64,000 nucleotides of DNA from Massilia atriviolacea (GCF_003953935.1 NZ_RXLQ01000001.1:222121-286120), one strand, 5' to 3'; shown: positions 16,198 to 25,553, counted from the stretch's first letter. Made by a program: numbers and translations. Notes: generated from the sequence alone by a model not told the origin.

Positions 16198-16530
16198 TCA
16201 TCGTCTGCCTGGCATACCCAGGACAAATCTCATCAGCCAGGATAGTACATGCCACAGCGCTTTCGGTACGTCGTTATCGCCGTCTTCGGGCAGTTTGCCG
16301 GCGCCGGGGAGGACCGTGCCGCCACGCGCCCGATGGGCGTCGCGAAACGCCGTTATCTGGCGCGTCGAGGCGGCCGCCGGGCAGGTGCATTGGATGCAGA
16401 GTGACTCGGCCGGACTGTTCGCGTTACCGCAAGCGAGGCAAGACCAGATGTATGAAGGCATGAGGCGAGGTGGGGCAAAGTGAGGTTGCGGATCATACAC
16501 CGTCAGGCGAGGCGGCTTGTGAATCGGCAA
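16198..16530 (-). CDS. Small zinc-ribbon protein
   Basis: An unrecognised protein of up to 110 residues. It holds a four-cysteine zinc ribbon (CLACGNANSPAESLCIQC), a short conserved-looking segment (STRQITAFRDAHRARGG) and a hydrophobic C-terminal segment (WHVLSWLMRFVLGM) that could anchor it to the membrane. The frame starts at TTG 16530; a start at ATG about 16461 (MPSYIWSCLACG) would place the ribbon at the N-terminus and may be the real one. It is convergent with the MerC gene. The Cys spacing makes a chance frame unlikely. Confidence 0.6.
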   Translation of the reverse strand: MPIHKPPRLTVYDPQPHFAPPRLMPSYIWSCLACGNANSPAESLCIQCTCPAAASTRQITAFRDAHRARGGTVLPGAGKLPEDGDNDVPKALWHVLSWLMRFVLGMPGRR

Positions 16531-16648
16531 TTATGTACCGCGAGGGGCCCCATGTTCTTGTATGATGAGCGGCCTTGATTTTCGGCCCAGGCCGGCGGCA
16601 ATATCGCCACCGCCATCAGACTATATTGACAGAAAGAGGGTTGCCCGG

Positions 16649-17032
16649 ATGGTGCGTGACAGACGTTGGATTGCTGCGGGATGTGTCATCGTGATCGCGT
16701 GCGGCATGGCGACGCGCACATACCCGTCGGTGTTGTCGCACTACTTCGGCAACTACCCCGGCGATGCGCTATGGGCTTTGCTGGTGTTCTTGCTGTGGGC
16801 GTTCTGCCTGCCGCGCGCCAAGACCGGCACCCTGGTCATGCTGGCCCTGCTCACCGCGTTCGCAGTCGAATTCCTGCAGTTGTACCAGGCCCCGTGGATC
16901 AGGCACCTGCGCGCCACCAAACTGGGCCATCTGGTGCTCGGCAGCGGCTTCGACTGGCGCGACCTGGTCGCTTACACCGTGGGCGTAGGCATCGGCGGCT
17001 TGCTGGACCGGGCGCGGGGCATGCTGCGCTAG
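16649..17032 (+). CDS. DUF2809-type small membrane protein
   Basis: A 127-residue inner-membrane protein with about four helices. Motif-like stretches such as RTYPSVLSHYFGNYPGDALWA, FAVEFLQLYQAPWI and GSGFDWRDLVAYTVG match the pattern of DUF2809 proteins, whose function is unknown. The frame is open from 16562, but the ATG at 16649 follows a purine-rich site (AGAAAGAGGG) and removes a Pro-rich unconserved leader, so it is preferred. Expressed alone, as far as can be seen. Confidence 0.75.
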   Translation: MVRDRRWIAAGCVIVIACGMATRTYPSVLSHYFGNYPGDALWALLVFLLWAFCLPRAKTGTLVMLALLTAFAVEFLQLYQAPWIRHLRATKLGHLVLGSGFDWRDLVAYTVGVGIGGLLDRARGMLR

Positions 17033-17406
17033 GCGTCCGCTCGGCGCGGGAGCAGCATCTGTGGCGCAGGTCATGAGCTTGCCTTGGGCAGGTCTCCGTC
17101 CGAAAATGTCTCCATGGTATTTAGCCTCTGGCCAGTTGAAATTTAATTTGCGAAATTGATTTGAAACATACATGGCAGCCCCTATGCGATTAACTGTATT
17201 CGGCATATCGCATTCGTCCTTGATTATCGGCGCAGACGATCTACCATGGAGGCGATATGCGTCGCACGATGATCGCTTGCTTTATCGGACTGATGCATAT
17301 TGACCATGTTCCCGCGGCTTGCGAACCGCCGTAGCCGTTCCATCCCGCGCTGACCGTCAACCTGAGCGACCCCGCTACGGCCGGGTTCCGGGGGAGGAAA
17401 GGGCTT
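17033..17406. other. 374-nt intergenic stretch, no gene recognised
   Basis: This gap lies between the DUF2809 gene and the GHKL ATPase. Base composition drops from the GC-rich background to a visibly more AT-rich sequence at about 17,100, in line with the ATPase gene that follows. A GGGGGAGGAAAGG ribosome site sits at its right end. No RNA or protein gene is recognisable; a short minus-strand frame at 17241-17633 overlaps the ATPase and looks like chance. Confidence 0.5.
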
Positions 17407-19227
17407 ATGCCTGGCATTGCATTAATTGATGACATGGGAGTCGCCAATGTCGGCTTCTTGCTGGAAAACCTTGCAAAGGAGGCGGGCCCGCTCCAATATC
17501 TTCGAGAACTGGTCCAGAATGCCCTCGAAGCGATCCTGCGCAAGCGCGTCGTGGACGACGGCAGGGTCGAGATCGATTTTGAGGAAATAGCCGGCGTTAA
17601 AAAACTTCGGATAACAGACAATGGCATCGGCATGACGCCGGATGAGGTTCAGGAAAATCTTAACCGCCTGTCCGCGTCCGGTGGTACGCAAGCTTTCGAC
17701 AAGAATTTCGGAATCGGGGCGAAAATCACCGCAGCCGTCCGCAATCCGCATGGGGTCATGTACAAAGCCTGGAAAGACGGTGTCGGTTCCGTGACGATAC
17801 TTGGCCATCACCAGGGCCGTTACGGAAGAATCGGGGCGCGCAATCCCGATGACGGCAGTGTCGACTACTGGCTGCCGCTGCCTGGCAGCGATAAGCATCC
17901 GATCATCAAAGACAGTGGCGTATCGGTCGTCTTGCTGGGCAAATCCAGGCAGGATGATACGACGCTGGCGCCACGCGGCGTGGAATTTCCGTCGCAGTGG
18001 GTCGCGGCGTTTCTCGAGCGCCGATATTATGAACTGCCGCCCGGAATTACCGTGCGCGTGTTGCGTCCTTCGGAAATTTATGATTCCGGCATTCACGCGA
18101 TGCGCCCGATTCACCATATCATCCGTGGCCAACATTATTATCTCGATAAACATTCCGATTGTTCCGGGGTGGTCCGGCTACGCCGCAGTGAAGCCAATGT
18201 CCTTTGGTGGCTTCTTTCCGAACCCGAGACCGGGGGGCAGGCGTGGAATAACCGTGGGCACGTCGCCGCGCTTTATCAGGGCGAGTTATATCATGTGCGT
18301 GGCGGCACGGAACGCACTTCGGCATTGAAGGATTTCGGTATTTACGCCGGTTTCGGCCGCGTGGTGATCTATGTTGAACCGACCAACGTGATTGGCGCGA
18401 ACGCGGCGCGTTCGAGTCTGGTATTGAAGGGAAACGTTCCAGTCGACTACGCCGGTATCGGCGCCGCATTCGCGGATGAAATGCCGGAACAACTCGCTGG
18501 TTTCATGGCCGGACAGGTGTCGTCCGATCATGCAGATAACCGAAAATCGATTCTCAAGAATCTCAAGGAAGTCGAGGCCGCGTTGGAACAGGCGCGTTTC
18601 AAACGGTCGAATGCGGGAAAACTCGTACGTGTCGAGCCCGAATTGATTGGCCGTACGACGCAAACCGAGCGTCCGCGAGAAGCGCGCCCTCCCGAACCTG
18701 GCCCGCCACCGGACACCGATGCGATCGAACGCGTCGGCAGCGACTACCTGCGGCGCGCGCATGAGGAGATGAACCGCTTGCGGGCCAAGCGCATCGACGC
18801 CGACCCGATTCCCAGGATTGTCTGGGACGAGGAAGGAAGCACCGTTCCGCCCGGACGCGCGGCAACATATACCCACACCAGCCATGTCGTGACGGCGAAT
18901 GCGCGTTTCAGCTTCTATGCCGACCTGCTCGAATGGAGCGTCGAGGAGGCCAGGCGCCGCATGACAAGCGAGGTCGGCGACGATACCTTGCGAAAAATCT
19001 GCACGCTCGAAGTACGTCGCTGGTTCGAGCAGGCGCTGGCCGAGGCCGTGGTCGTCCTGCGTCCCCTGTCGCACGACGAACGATGGGGGCCGGAGGTCTT
19101 TCGCACGGGGCTCTCGGACGAAGGACTGACGGCCGCGGTCGTGTCGCATCGATGGTTTTTGCTTACTGCAATCAAGCGTGACTTGGCCGGGCGGCTGGGT
19201 TCCGTCAGAGAAAAGCTGGCGTCGTAG
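17407..19227 (+). CDS. GHKL (Hsp90/MORC-like) ATPase, candidate defence or conflict protein
   Basis: A 606-residue protein. The first 200 residues are a GHKL ATPase: N-box ELVQNALEA (Glu34, Asn38), DNGIGM (71-76) and FGIGAK (101-106). No histidine-kinase dimerisation domain, MutL endonuclease motif or gyrase Toprim is visible, so it is closer to stand-alone Hsp90/MORC-type ATPases. The C-terminal half (about 400-606) is charged, likely helical and unrecognised. Codon use is markedly AT-richer than in flanking genes, which suggests horizontal transfer. MORC-type ATPases are known from bacterial restriction and conflict loci, so phage defence is possible, but no nuclease partner lies beside it; topoisomerase IB is on the other strand 10 nt away. 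Confidence 0.8.
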   Translation: MPGIALIDDMGVANVGFLLENLAKEAGPLQYLRELVQNALEAILRKRVVDDGRVEIDFEEIAGVKKLRITDNGIGMTPDEVQENLNRLSASGGTQAFDKNFGIGAKITAAVRNPHGVMYKAWKDGVGSVTILGHHQGRYGRIGARNPDDGSVDYWLPLPGSDKHPIIKDSGVSVVLLGKSRQDDTTLAPRGVEFPSQWVAAFLERRYYELPPGITVRVLRPSEIYDSGIHAMRPIHHIIRGQHYYLDKHSDCSGVVRLRRSEANVLWWLLSEPETGGQAWNNRGHVAALYQGELYHVRGGTERTSALKDFGIYAGFGRVVIYVEPTNVIGANAARSSLVLKGNVPVDYAGIGAAFADEMPEQLAGFMAGQVSSDHADNRKSILKNLKEVEAALEQARFKRSNAGKLVRVEPELIGRTTQTERPREARPPEPGPPPDTDAIERVGSDYLRRAHEEMNRLRAKRIDADPIPRIVWDEEGSTVPPGRAATYTHTSHVVTANARFSFYADLLEWSVEEARRRMTSEVGDDTLRKICTLEVRRWFEQALAEAVVVLRPLSHDERWGPEVFRTGLSDEGLTAAVVSHRWFLLTAIKRDLAGRLGSVREKLAS

Positions 19228-19237
19228 CAGGCTGCCC

Positions 19238-20350
19238 CTAGGCGGCCGCCTTGCGCTTGACCGGCGCCTGCTGCAGGCGCTGCTGCAAGAACGCCACCAC
19301 GGCCGCTTCTTCCGGCTGCAACGCGTGCAAATCCTCGACCAGCTCGCGCCGCGTGCTCTCGCGCATGGCTTCCAGTACCGTGCCATCCAGATACGCCTCC
19401 AGGATCGCCGGGTGCACATAGCACTTGCGGCAGATCGAGGGCGTATTGCCCAGCTTTTCGGCCACCGACTCGATCGCGCGGACGATGTTTTTCTTGGCCT
19501 GCGCCTCCGAGTCGAATTTTTCGAATTCCTGCAAGGCCAGCGCCGCCAGCACCGTGCCCGACCAGGTACGGAAATCCTTGGCGGTGTAGTCCTCGCCGCT
19601 GATCTCGCGCAGGTAATCGTTGACGTCGGACGAATCGACCGTGTGCGCCTTGCCCTCGTCATCTTCGTAATGAAACAGTTCCTGCCCCGGCAGGTCGCGG
19701 ATGCGGCTGATGATGCGCGCCAGGCGCTTGTCTTCCACCTTGACGTTATGGAACACGCCGCTCTTGCCGCGAAAACGGAATTCGACCGCCTTGCCGTCGA
19801 TGCGCACATGGCGGTCGCGCAAGGTGGTCAGCCCGAAGGATTTGTTGGTGCGCGCATATTCCTCGTTACCGATCCGCATCATGGTCGCTTCCAGCAGGTA
19901 GACGATGGTGGCAAGCACCTTTTCGCGCGGCAGGCCGGGGCGCTTGAGGTCGGCGTCGACGGCGCGCCGGATGGCGGGCAGGGCCTTGCCGAAGCTGATC
20001 ATGCGCTCGTACTTGACCTCGTCGCGCAGCGTGCGCCACCTGGCGTGGTAGCGGTATTGCTTGCGCTTCTTGGCGTCGCGCCCGGTGGCCTGCAGGTGGC
20101 CGTTGGGCGACTTGCAGATCCACACGTCGGTCCAGGCCGGCGGGATGGCGAGCGCGCGGATCCGCGCCAGCGTGTCGTCGTCGCCGATCGGCTCGCCACT
20201 GGCATCGAGATAGACAAAGTCCTTGGCGCGCGCCTTGCGCGTGATCCCGGGCGCACTGTCGTTAACATAGCGTAATCCGGCGGATCTGGCGGCGGCGAGC
20301 ACCTCGCCGGAAGGTGCAGGGGGCGCGGCGCTGGGTTCATCTCGTTTCAT
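19238..20350 (-). CDS. DNA topoisomerase IB
   Basis: A 370-residue bacterial type IB topoisomerase, which relaxes supercoils through a 3'-phosphotyrosine intermediate without ATP. The N-terminal domain carries PPAWTDVWICKSPNGHLQATG and the catalytic domain holds KYERMISFG, RIGNEEYARTNKSFGLTTLR, FRFRGKSG, the DFRTWSGT segment and the active-site Tyr311 in CRKCYVHP. The charged C-terminal tail (APVKRKAAA) is typical. Length matches the bacterial family. It is convergent with the GHKL ATPase (10 nt between stops) and divergent from a hydrolase. Confidence 0.93.
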   Translation of the reverse strand: MKRDEPSAAPPAPSGEVLAAARSAGLRYVNDSAPGITRKARAKDFVYLDASGEPIGDDDTLARIRALAIPPAWTDVWICKSPNGHLQATGRDAKKRKQYRYHARWRTLRDEVKYERMISFGKALPAIRRAVDADLKRPGLPREKVLATIVYLLEATMMRIGNEEYARTNKSFGLTTLRDRHVRIDGKAVEFRFRGKSGVFHNVKVEDKRLARIISRIRDLPGQELFHYEDDEGKAHTVDSSDVNDYLREISGEDYTAKDFRTWSGTVLAALALQEFEKFDSEAQAKKNIVRAIESVAEKLGNTPSICRKCYVHPAILEAYLDGTVLEAMRESTRRELVEDLHALQPEEAAVVAFLQQRLQQAPVKRKAAA

Positions 20351-20485
20351 CGTCGACTCGGTGGTGGTGGCGACGTGCGAAGCGCCGTCGATCTCATGTC
20401 AAATACTACACGGGAGCGCCGAGGACAGCGGTTCGCTTGGCGCCGCGCATGCACCGCCGCGGCCGGCGCCGTGCTACATTGCGCC

Positions 20486-20519
<34 letters not shown>

Positions 20520-20544
20520 CTCCAGTGCGCCGATCGCCCCCGCC

Positions 20545-21375
20545 ATGACCCTGCACCCATCCGGATTGAACATCCACATCGCCGGCGCCGGCCCGTCTTT
20601 CCTCTGGGCGCACGGGATGATGGGATCGATGGCGGCCGAGGACGCTCTCGGCATCCTGCGCTGGGACCGATTCCCCGCCACCTGGCGCCTGCTGCGCTAC
20701 GACGCGCGCGGCCACGGCGCCAGCGCCGCTTCCACGGACCCGCGCCAGCACACCTGGCCGCAACTGGCGCGCGACATGCTGGCCGTGGCCGATGCCGGCG
20801 CGGCCGCCAGCTTCGTCGGCGGCGGCTGGTCGATGGGTTGCGCCACTGTACTGCATGCCGCCCTGCAAGCCCCGGCGCGCATCCAGGGCCTGGTGCTGAT
20901 GCTGCCGCCGGCCGTGTGGGAGGGGCGCAGCGCGCAGGCGGCCCTGTACCGGCGCGCGCTGCGGCTGTGCCAGGCGGTCGGCCCGGCGCGCTTCGCCAGG
21001 CTGGCCGCCACCGACGCCGGTTTGCCGCCCTGGCTGCTGCAGGCGGCGCCGCGGATGGGCGCGGCCATGCGCGATGCCACGCTGCGCATGGCCGCGCCAT
21101 CGATCCCCTGCCTGTTCGAGGGGGCGGCCCGGTCCGACCTGCCGCCGCGCGAGGCGCTGGCCGCCCTGGCCGCCGTGCCCGCCCTGATCGTGGCCTGGCC
21201 CGGCGACCCGGCCCATCCCCTGGCAGCGGCGCGCGAACTGCACCGCCTGTTGCCGCGCTCGAGCCTGCTGATCGCCGCCACCCACGACGAGGTGCTGGGC
21301 ATTCCCGACGCCCTGCAGCGCTTCCTGCGCACCATCGGCGCGCCGGAAGCATCGACTTTGACCGGAAGCGTGTGA
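20545..21375 (+). CDS. Alpha/beta hydrolase
   Basis: A 276-residue alpha/beta-hydrolase-fold enzyme. It has the oxyanion-loop region LWAHGMMGS, the RYDARGHGAS strand typical of the family, the nucleophile elbow GGWSMGCA, a late acid in AWPGDPAHPL and the catalytic His in ATHDEVLG. Substrate unknown; the closest general types are 3-oxoadipate enol-lactonase-like esterases. ATG 20545 is chosen because the frame upstream runs through the CCCGTAT repeat without homology. It is divergent from topoisomerase IB, and the microsatellite lies in the leader. Confidence 0.85.
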   Translation: MTLHPSGLNIHIAGAGPSFLWAHGMMGSMAAEDALGILRWDRFPATWRLLRYDARGHGASAASTDPRQHTWPQLARDMLAVADAGAAASFVGGGWSMGCATVLHAALQAPARIQGLVLMLPPAVWEGRSAQAALYRRALRLCQAVGPARFARLAATDAGLPPWLLQAAPRMGAAMRDATLRMAAPSIPCLFEGAARSDLPPREALAALAAVPALIVAWPGDPAHPLAAARELHRLLPRSSLLIAATHDEVLGIPDALQRFLRTIGAPEASTLTGSV

Positions 21376-21607
21376 ACTGAAGCTAAAGGGTTTGCGCTGC
21401 ATATATGTTGCGGCAGAAACTGTTGTTGTTTCGCGAGGGAACGTTATTCCGTCTTGGAAATAATGTACACTCTGTGGCATCAGTTCGCCGGCGCCATAAC
21501 CCGCGCCGGCAGTGCAATCGTCGCCGCCAATGCATCGCCGGCGAGAACAAGTTCCCGGCCCTGCCCCGCCGATTCGTCGTCATTGAACCAATACCGACAA
21601 TCACCTC

Positions 21608-24328
21608 ATGTCCAACCGTCGCCGCTGGTTACCAGGCCCTCTCTCGCTCAAGGCGCGTTTCTCGCTCGCGGTCGGCATGCTGATCGTCCTGACCGCGACG
21701 GTGTTGACGGTCGCGGCGGTGTTGATCGTGCAGCGCGGCATCGAAACCGTGGTCGGCGAGCGCGAAGCGTCGCTGATCAGCCAGGTCGCGCGCGGCCTCG
21801 ACAACAAATTCCATATCCGCCAGCAAGCCCTGGTGCGCCTCGCGCGCGACCTCGAAGTGCGCGCCCACCCATCCTCCGCCTTCCAGGACAAGCTGGAAGA
21901 GCATCACAGCATGGATGGCTTTTTTACCAACCTGTCGGTGCTCGACGCCCAGGGCGAACATGTCGCCAACATGGACTATCCGGACACGCGCGGCCAGGTC
22001 AATTTTTCCACGCGCGATTATTTCGTCGATACCATCCGCAGCGACGGCCCCATCATCTCGCGCCCGCTGCGCAGCCAGATCAGCGGCCGGCCGGTGGTGA
22101 TCATGACCGCGCCGATTCACGGCAAGGATGGCCAGATCAGCCACATCCTGATCGGCAGCATCGACCTGGCCAAGGATAGCTTCATCAAGGAACTGTCGAT
22201 CGGCCAGGTCGGCAAGACCGGCTACTTTTATATCCTGAGCCGCGAGGGCGAGTTCGTCTCGCATCCCGACGAGCGGCGCATCCTGCAACACATCGGCGAG
22301 AGCGGCAAGCGCGCGCCCTCGGTCGACCGCGCCATGGCCGGCTTCGAGGGCACCTTGCGCTCGAGCGCCGAGAACGGCGCCGACGCCCTGGTCTCGTACA
22401 AGCGCCTGGCCAGCACCGGCTGGCTGCTGTGCGCCGTCTACCCGACCGCCGAGGCGTTCGCCTTTGCCAACAAGATCCGCTGGAATGCCGCCATCATCGC
22501 CGCCTTGCTGCTGCTGGTGATCGGCCCGGTCGCCTGGCTGCTGATCGATCGCCAGTTGCTGCCCTTGAAGCGCCTGCGCCAGCAGATGGCGGCCGGGCGC
22601 GGCGCCGTGGTGCCCGGCGCACCGTATGCGGATGACGAAATCGGCGAGCTGCGGCGCGCCTTCGATACCCTGATGAGCGAGCGCGACCAGGCCGAGCGCG
22701 CCGTCGCCGACAGCGAACGCAATCTGCGCCTGGTGGCCGACAACCTGCCGGCGCTGGTCGGCTATGTCGACAAGCACGAGCGCTTTGTCTTCGGAAACGA
22801 GCGCTACAGCGCCTATTTCGGCGTGTCCGCCGCCCAGCTTCCCGGCAAGACCGTGCGCGAGGTGGTCGGCGAGGCGGTCTACAAGGTCAGCAAGCCCTAC
22901 CTGGACGCCGCCCTGAGCGGGCGCGCGGTGCGCTTCGAGCGCCAGGTGCAGCGCCACGGCCTGGCCCAATGGGACCGGGTCGCCTACAACCCCGACATCG
23001 ACGCCCGGGGCGTGGTGCAGGGCTACTTCGTGCTGGTCGACGACATCACCGAGCTCAAGGCGACCCAGCAGGTGCTGGCGGCCAGCGAAAAGCGCATCCG
23101 CACCATCGCCGACAATATGCCGGCCCTGATCGGCTACATCGATACCGAATACCGCTACAGCTTCTGCAACCAGGCCTACGGCACCGTGACCGGGATCGCG
23201 CCGGAACGGATCGTCGGCCGTACCGTCAGCGACGTGTTCGGGCCGCAGGTATTCGCGGCGGTGGCGGCGCAGATGGCGGCGGCGCTGGCCGGGCGGCGCG
23301 GCTCGTTCGAGCGGCCCGCCGTCGAGCTTGCCGGCAACCGCTACCTGCAGACCGAATACATTCCCGACGTCGGGCTGGACGGCAAGGTGGCCGGTTTCTA
23401 CACCATGGTGATGGACATCACCGAACGCAAGGCGGCCGAGCTGGCCCTGGCCGCGCAGCAGCGCCTGCTGCACACGGTGACCGACAACCTGCCGGCGCTG
23501 GTCAATTTCATGGACCGCGAGGGCCGCTTCGGCTTCGTCAACCGCCATCACGAAAGCTGGTTCGGGCTGCCGCTGGCGCGCATCCACGGCAGCCTGGTGC
23601 GCAGCCTGTTCAGCGAGGCCGAAGGAGAAATCCATCAAAGCGCCTTCGACGAGGCGCTGACCGGGCGCACCGTCAGGTTCGACTTCGCGCGCATGCACGG
23701 CGGCGAGAAGCGCCACTACCACGCCACCTACATTCCGCAGGTCGACGCGGCCGGCAACGCGGTCGGGGTGACCGGCCTGGTCAACGACGTGACCGATGCC
23801 AAGCTGCTCGAAGAACAGCTGAGCGCGCTGGCCCGCTTCGACGCGCTCACCGGTTTGCCCAACCGCACCCAGCTGACCGAGCGCATCGCGCGCGCCCAGA
23901 CCCGCAGCGCCCGCAACGGCACGGTGATGGCGGTGATGTACCTGGACCTGGACAAATTCAAGTCGATCAACGACAGCTTCGGCCACAGCGGCGGGGACGC
24001 GGTCCTGGTCGAATTCGGGCGCCGCTTGGGCGCCTGCGTGCGCCAGAGCGACACCGTGGGCCGCCTGGCCGGCGACGAATTCGTGATCCTGCTGGAAGGC
24101 TTGCAGAACGTGGCCGAATGCGCGGTGGTGGCGCGCAAGATCATCAAGGTCATGGAAAAGCCCTTCGACATCGACGGCGTGGCGCGCATCGTCAGCACCA
24201 GCATCGGCGTGGCGACCGCCGAGAACGGCCTGGCCGGGGTCGACACCCTGCTCAAGCATGCCGACGACGCCCTGTACCGCGCCAAGGATTCCGGCCGCAA
24301 CCGCTATGCGATGACCTCGGTAAAGTAG
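21608..24328 (+). CDS. Membrane PAS-GGDEF protein (diguanylate cyclase, AGDEF variant)
   Basis: A 906-residue sensor. An N-terminal helix (about 17-40) and a second near 295-318 flank a periplasmic double-Cache-type domain (FSTRDYFVDTIRS, GKTGYFYILSREGEFVSHPD). A short HAMP-like linker and three PAS domains follow (each beginning like ADNLPALVGYVD, ADNMPALIGYID and TDNLPALVNFMD), then a GGDEF domain. The signature reads AGDEF (821-825); AGDEF occurs in some active cyclases, so c-di-GMP synthesis is still likely. No EAL domain. The start is supported by its position just before the first helix. Confidence 0.9.
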   Translation: MSNRRRWLPGPLSLKARFSLAVGMLIVLTATVLTVAAVLIVQRGIETVVGEREASLISQVARGLDNKFHIRQQALVRLARDLEVRAHPSSAFQDKLEEHHSMDGFFTNLSVLDAQGEHVANMDYPDTRGQVNFSTRDYFVDTIRSDGPIISRPLRSQISGRPVVIMTAPIHGKDGQISHILIGSIDLAKDSFIKELSIGQVGKTGYFYILSREGEFVSHPDERRILQHIGESGKRAPSVDRAMAGFEGTLRSSAENGADALVSYKRLASTGWLLCAVYPTAEAFAFANKIRWNAAIIAALLLLVIGPVAWLLIDRQLLPLKRLRQQMAAGRGAVVPGAPYADDEIGELRRAFDTLMSERDQAERAVADSERNLRLVADNLPALVGYVDKHERFVFGNERYSAYFGVSAAQLPGKTVREVVGEAVYKVSKPYLDAALSGRAVRFERQVQRHGLAQWDRVAYNPDIDARGVVQGYFVLVDDITELKATQQVLAASEKRIRTIADNMPALIGYIDTEYRYSFCNQAYGTVTGIAPERIVGRTVSDVFGPQVFAAVAAQMAAALAGRRGSFERPAVELAGNRYLQTEYIPDVGLDGKVAGFYTMVMDITERKAAELALAAQQRLLHTVTDNLPALVNFMDREGRFGFVNRHHESWFGLPLARIHGSLVRSLFSEAEGEIHQSAFDEALTGRTVRFDFARMHGGEKRHYHATYIPQVDAAGNAVGVTGLVNDVTDAKLLEEQLSALARFDALTGLPNRTQLTERIARAQTRSARNGTVMAVMYLDLDKFKSINDSFGHSGGDAVLVEFGRRLGACVRQSDTVGRLAGDEFVILLEGLQNVAECAVVARKIIKVMEKPFDIDGVARIVSTSIGVATAENGLAGVDTLLKHADDALYRAKDSGRNRYAMTSVK

Positions 24329-24432
24329 ATGCCGTGTCATGTTTATCCAGTCGGCATGGTTTCTGATGTTTTCTGCAAGAAATCGAAGATTCAGGCATGC
24401 TGCCATCCCGATCACCGGTTTCCAGGCACCAC

Positions 24433-25023
24433 ATGAATTACCTTGCGCATATTTACCTGGCCCGCCACAGCGAGGAGGCCATGCTCGGCGCCCTGCTGGG
24501 CGACTTCGTCAAACCAAGTGCCGACGGGCAATTCAGCGCCGCGATGCAAGCCGAAATCCTGATGCATCGCAAGGTCGACACATTTACCGACAGTCACCCT
24601 GTGGTCTTGACCGCGAAGAGCCTGTTCGACGGTCCGGGCCGGCGCTATTCCGGCATCCTGCTCGATGTGTTCTACGACCATGTGCTGGCGCTGCGCTGGG
24701 CGCGTTACTCCGAGGTGCCGCTGGCCGCCTTCATCGCCGCCTTCTACGGCACCCTGACCCGGCACGCGGCGGTACTGCCGTCCAGGCTGGCGGAAATGGC
24801 GCCGTACATGATCGAACAGGACTGGCTCGGCTCCTACCGCAGCTATGCCGGGGTGGACCTGGCGGTGCGCCGCATTTCGACCCGGCTGTCGCGAAACGGC
24901 GAGGTGATGCGCGAGGCCCTGGGCGACCTGGAACGGCACGCCGCCACGATTGCCGACGGTTTCGACGTGTTTTTTCCCGAATTGATCACTTTTGTAGAAA
25001 GCCAGCGCAATGAAAAACAATAA
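24433..25023 (+). CDS. acpH: Acyl carrier protein phosphodiesterase
   Basis: A 196-residue AcpH-type protein, which removes the 4'-phosphopantetheine group from holo-ACP. The family N-terminus MNYLAHIYLA is intact, followed by GDFVK, the metal-site candidates HRKVDTFTD(S)HP and the FYDHVLA motif characteristic of this HD-like hydrolase. The start is placed at 24433 because MNYLAH is the family start; the frame upstream to 24397 is not conserved. Its last 14 nt overlap the next gene, so the two are probably translationally coupled. Confidence 0.9.
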   Translation: MNYLAHIYLARHSEEAMLGALLGDFVKPSADGQFSAAMQAEILMHRKVDTFTDSHPVVLTAKSLFDGPGRRYSGILLDVFYDHVLALRWARYSEVPLAAFIAAFYGTLTRHAAVLPSRLAEMAPYMIEQDWLGSYRSYAGVDLAVRRISTRLSRNGEVMREALGDLERHAATIADGFDVFFPELITFVESQRNEKQ

Positions 25024-25534
25024 ACACTACGCGGCGGTGCGCCGCTTTTACGGCGACCGGCGCGCCGCGCGTTCGGGCGCGCTGCTGATCTCGCACATCG
25101 ATGAAGGCCTGGCGCTGCTCGATGAAATCGGCGCGCCGGAACAGGCCAAGGAAGCGTTTTGCCTGCATCCCCTGGTCCAGGACGACAGCGCGCTGCTGGC
25201 GGCGCTGGCCAGCGCATCGCTGTTCGCCGAATCGCAGCCCGACCCGGTGGTGGTGCTGCTGGCAATGGAATACCGGCGCGTCGCCAACGATTATCTGGCG
25301 CACCATTGCGAGGGCGCGGACGACGCGATCGCCCTCAGCTGCGTGGACGAGGTCAACCAGATGCTGATCGCCGATAAGATCCAGAACCGCAAGGATTTCG
25401 AGCGTTTCCATCTGGGCAAGCACGCCGACAGCGACAAGTTGCAGCTGTATTTCGGCAACTGGCTGCGCCGGCTCGGCGTGTCCGAAGAGCGTTACGCGCA
25501 ATTGTGCGAGCGCGTCGGGCCCGCGCATGGTTGA
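25010..25534 (+). CDS. Small HD-like protein resembling the SpoT/MESH1 hydrolase fold
   Basis: A 174-residue protein. Three segments recall (p)ppGpp-hydrolase-type HD domains: SGALLISHIDEGLALL (first His), AFCLHPLVQDD (His, but Pro instead of the usual Asp next to it) and MLIADKIQNRKDF, which resembles the conserved KLADRLHN segment of SpoT. The rest, GKHADSDKLQLYFGNWL, is unrecognised. The family is not certain and catalytic activity is doubtful because the HD pair is altered. It starts inside the acpH gene (14-nt overlap), so a role linked to AcpH or lipid metabolism is possible. The convergent MFS gene ends 19 nt away. Confidence 0.65.
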   Translation: MKNNKHYAAVRRFYGDRRAARSGALLISHIDEGLALLDEIGAPEQAKEAFCLHPLVQDDSALLAALASASLFAESQPDPVVVLLAMEYRRVANDYLAHHCEGADDAIALSCVDEVNQMLIADKIQNRKDFERFHLGKHADSDKLQLYFGNWLRRLGVSEERYAQLCERVGPAHG

Positions 25535-25553
25535 ACAAGGGCGGGGCCGCGCA

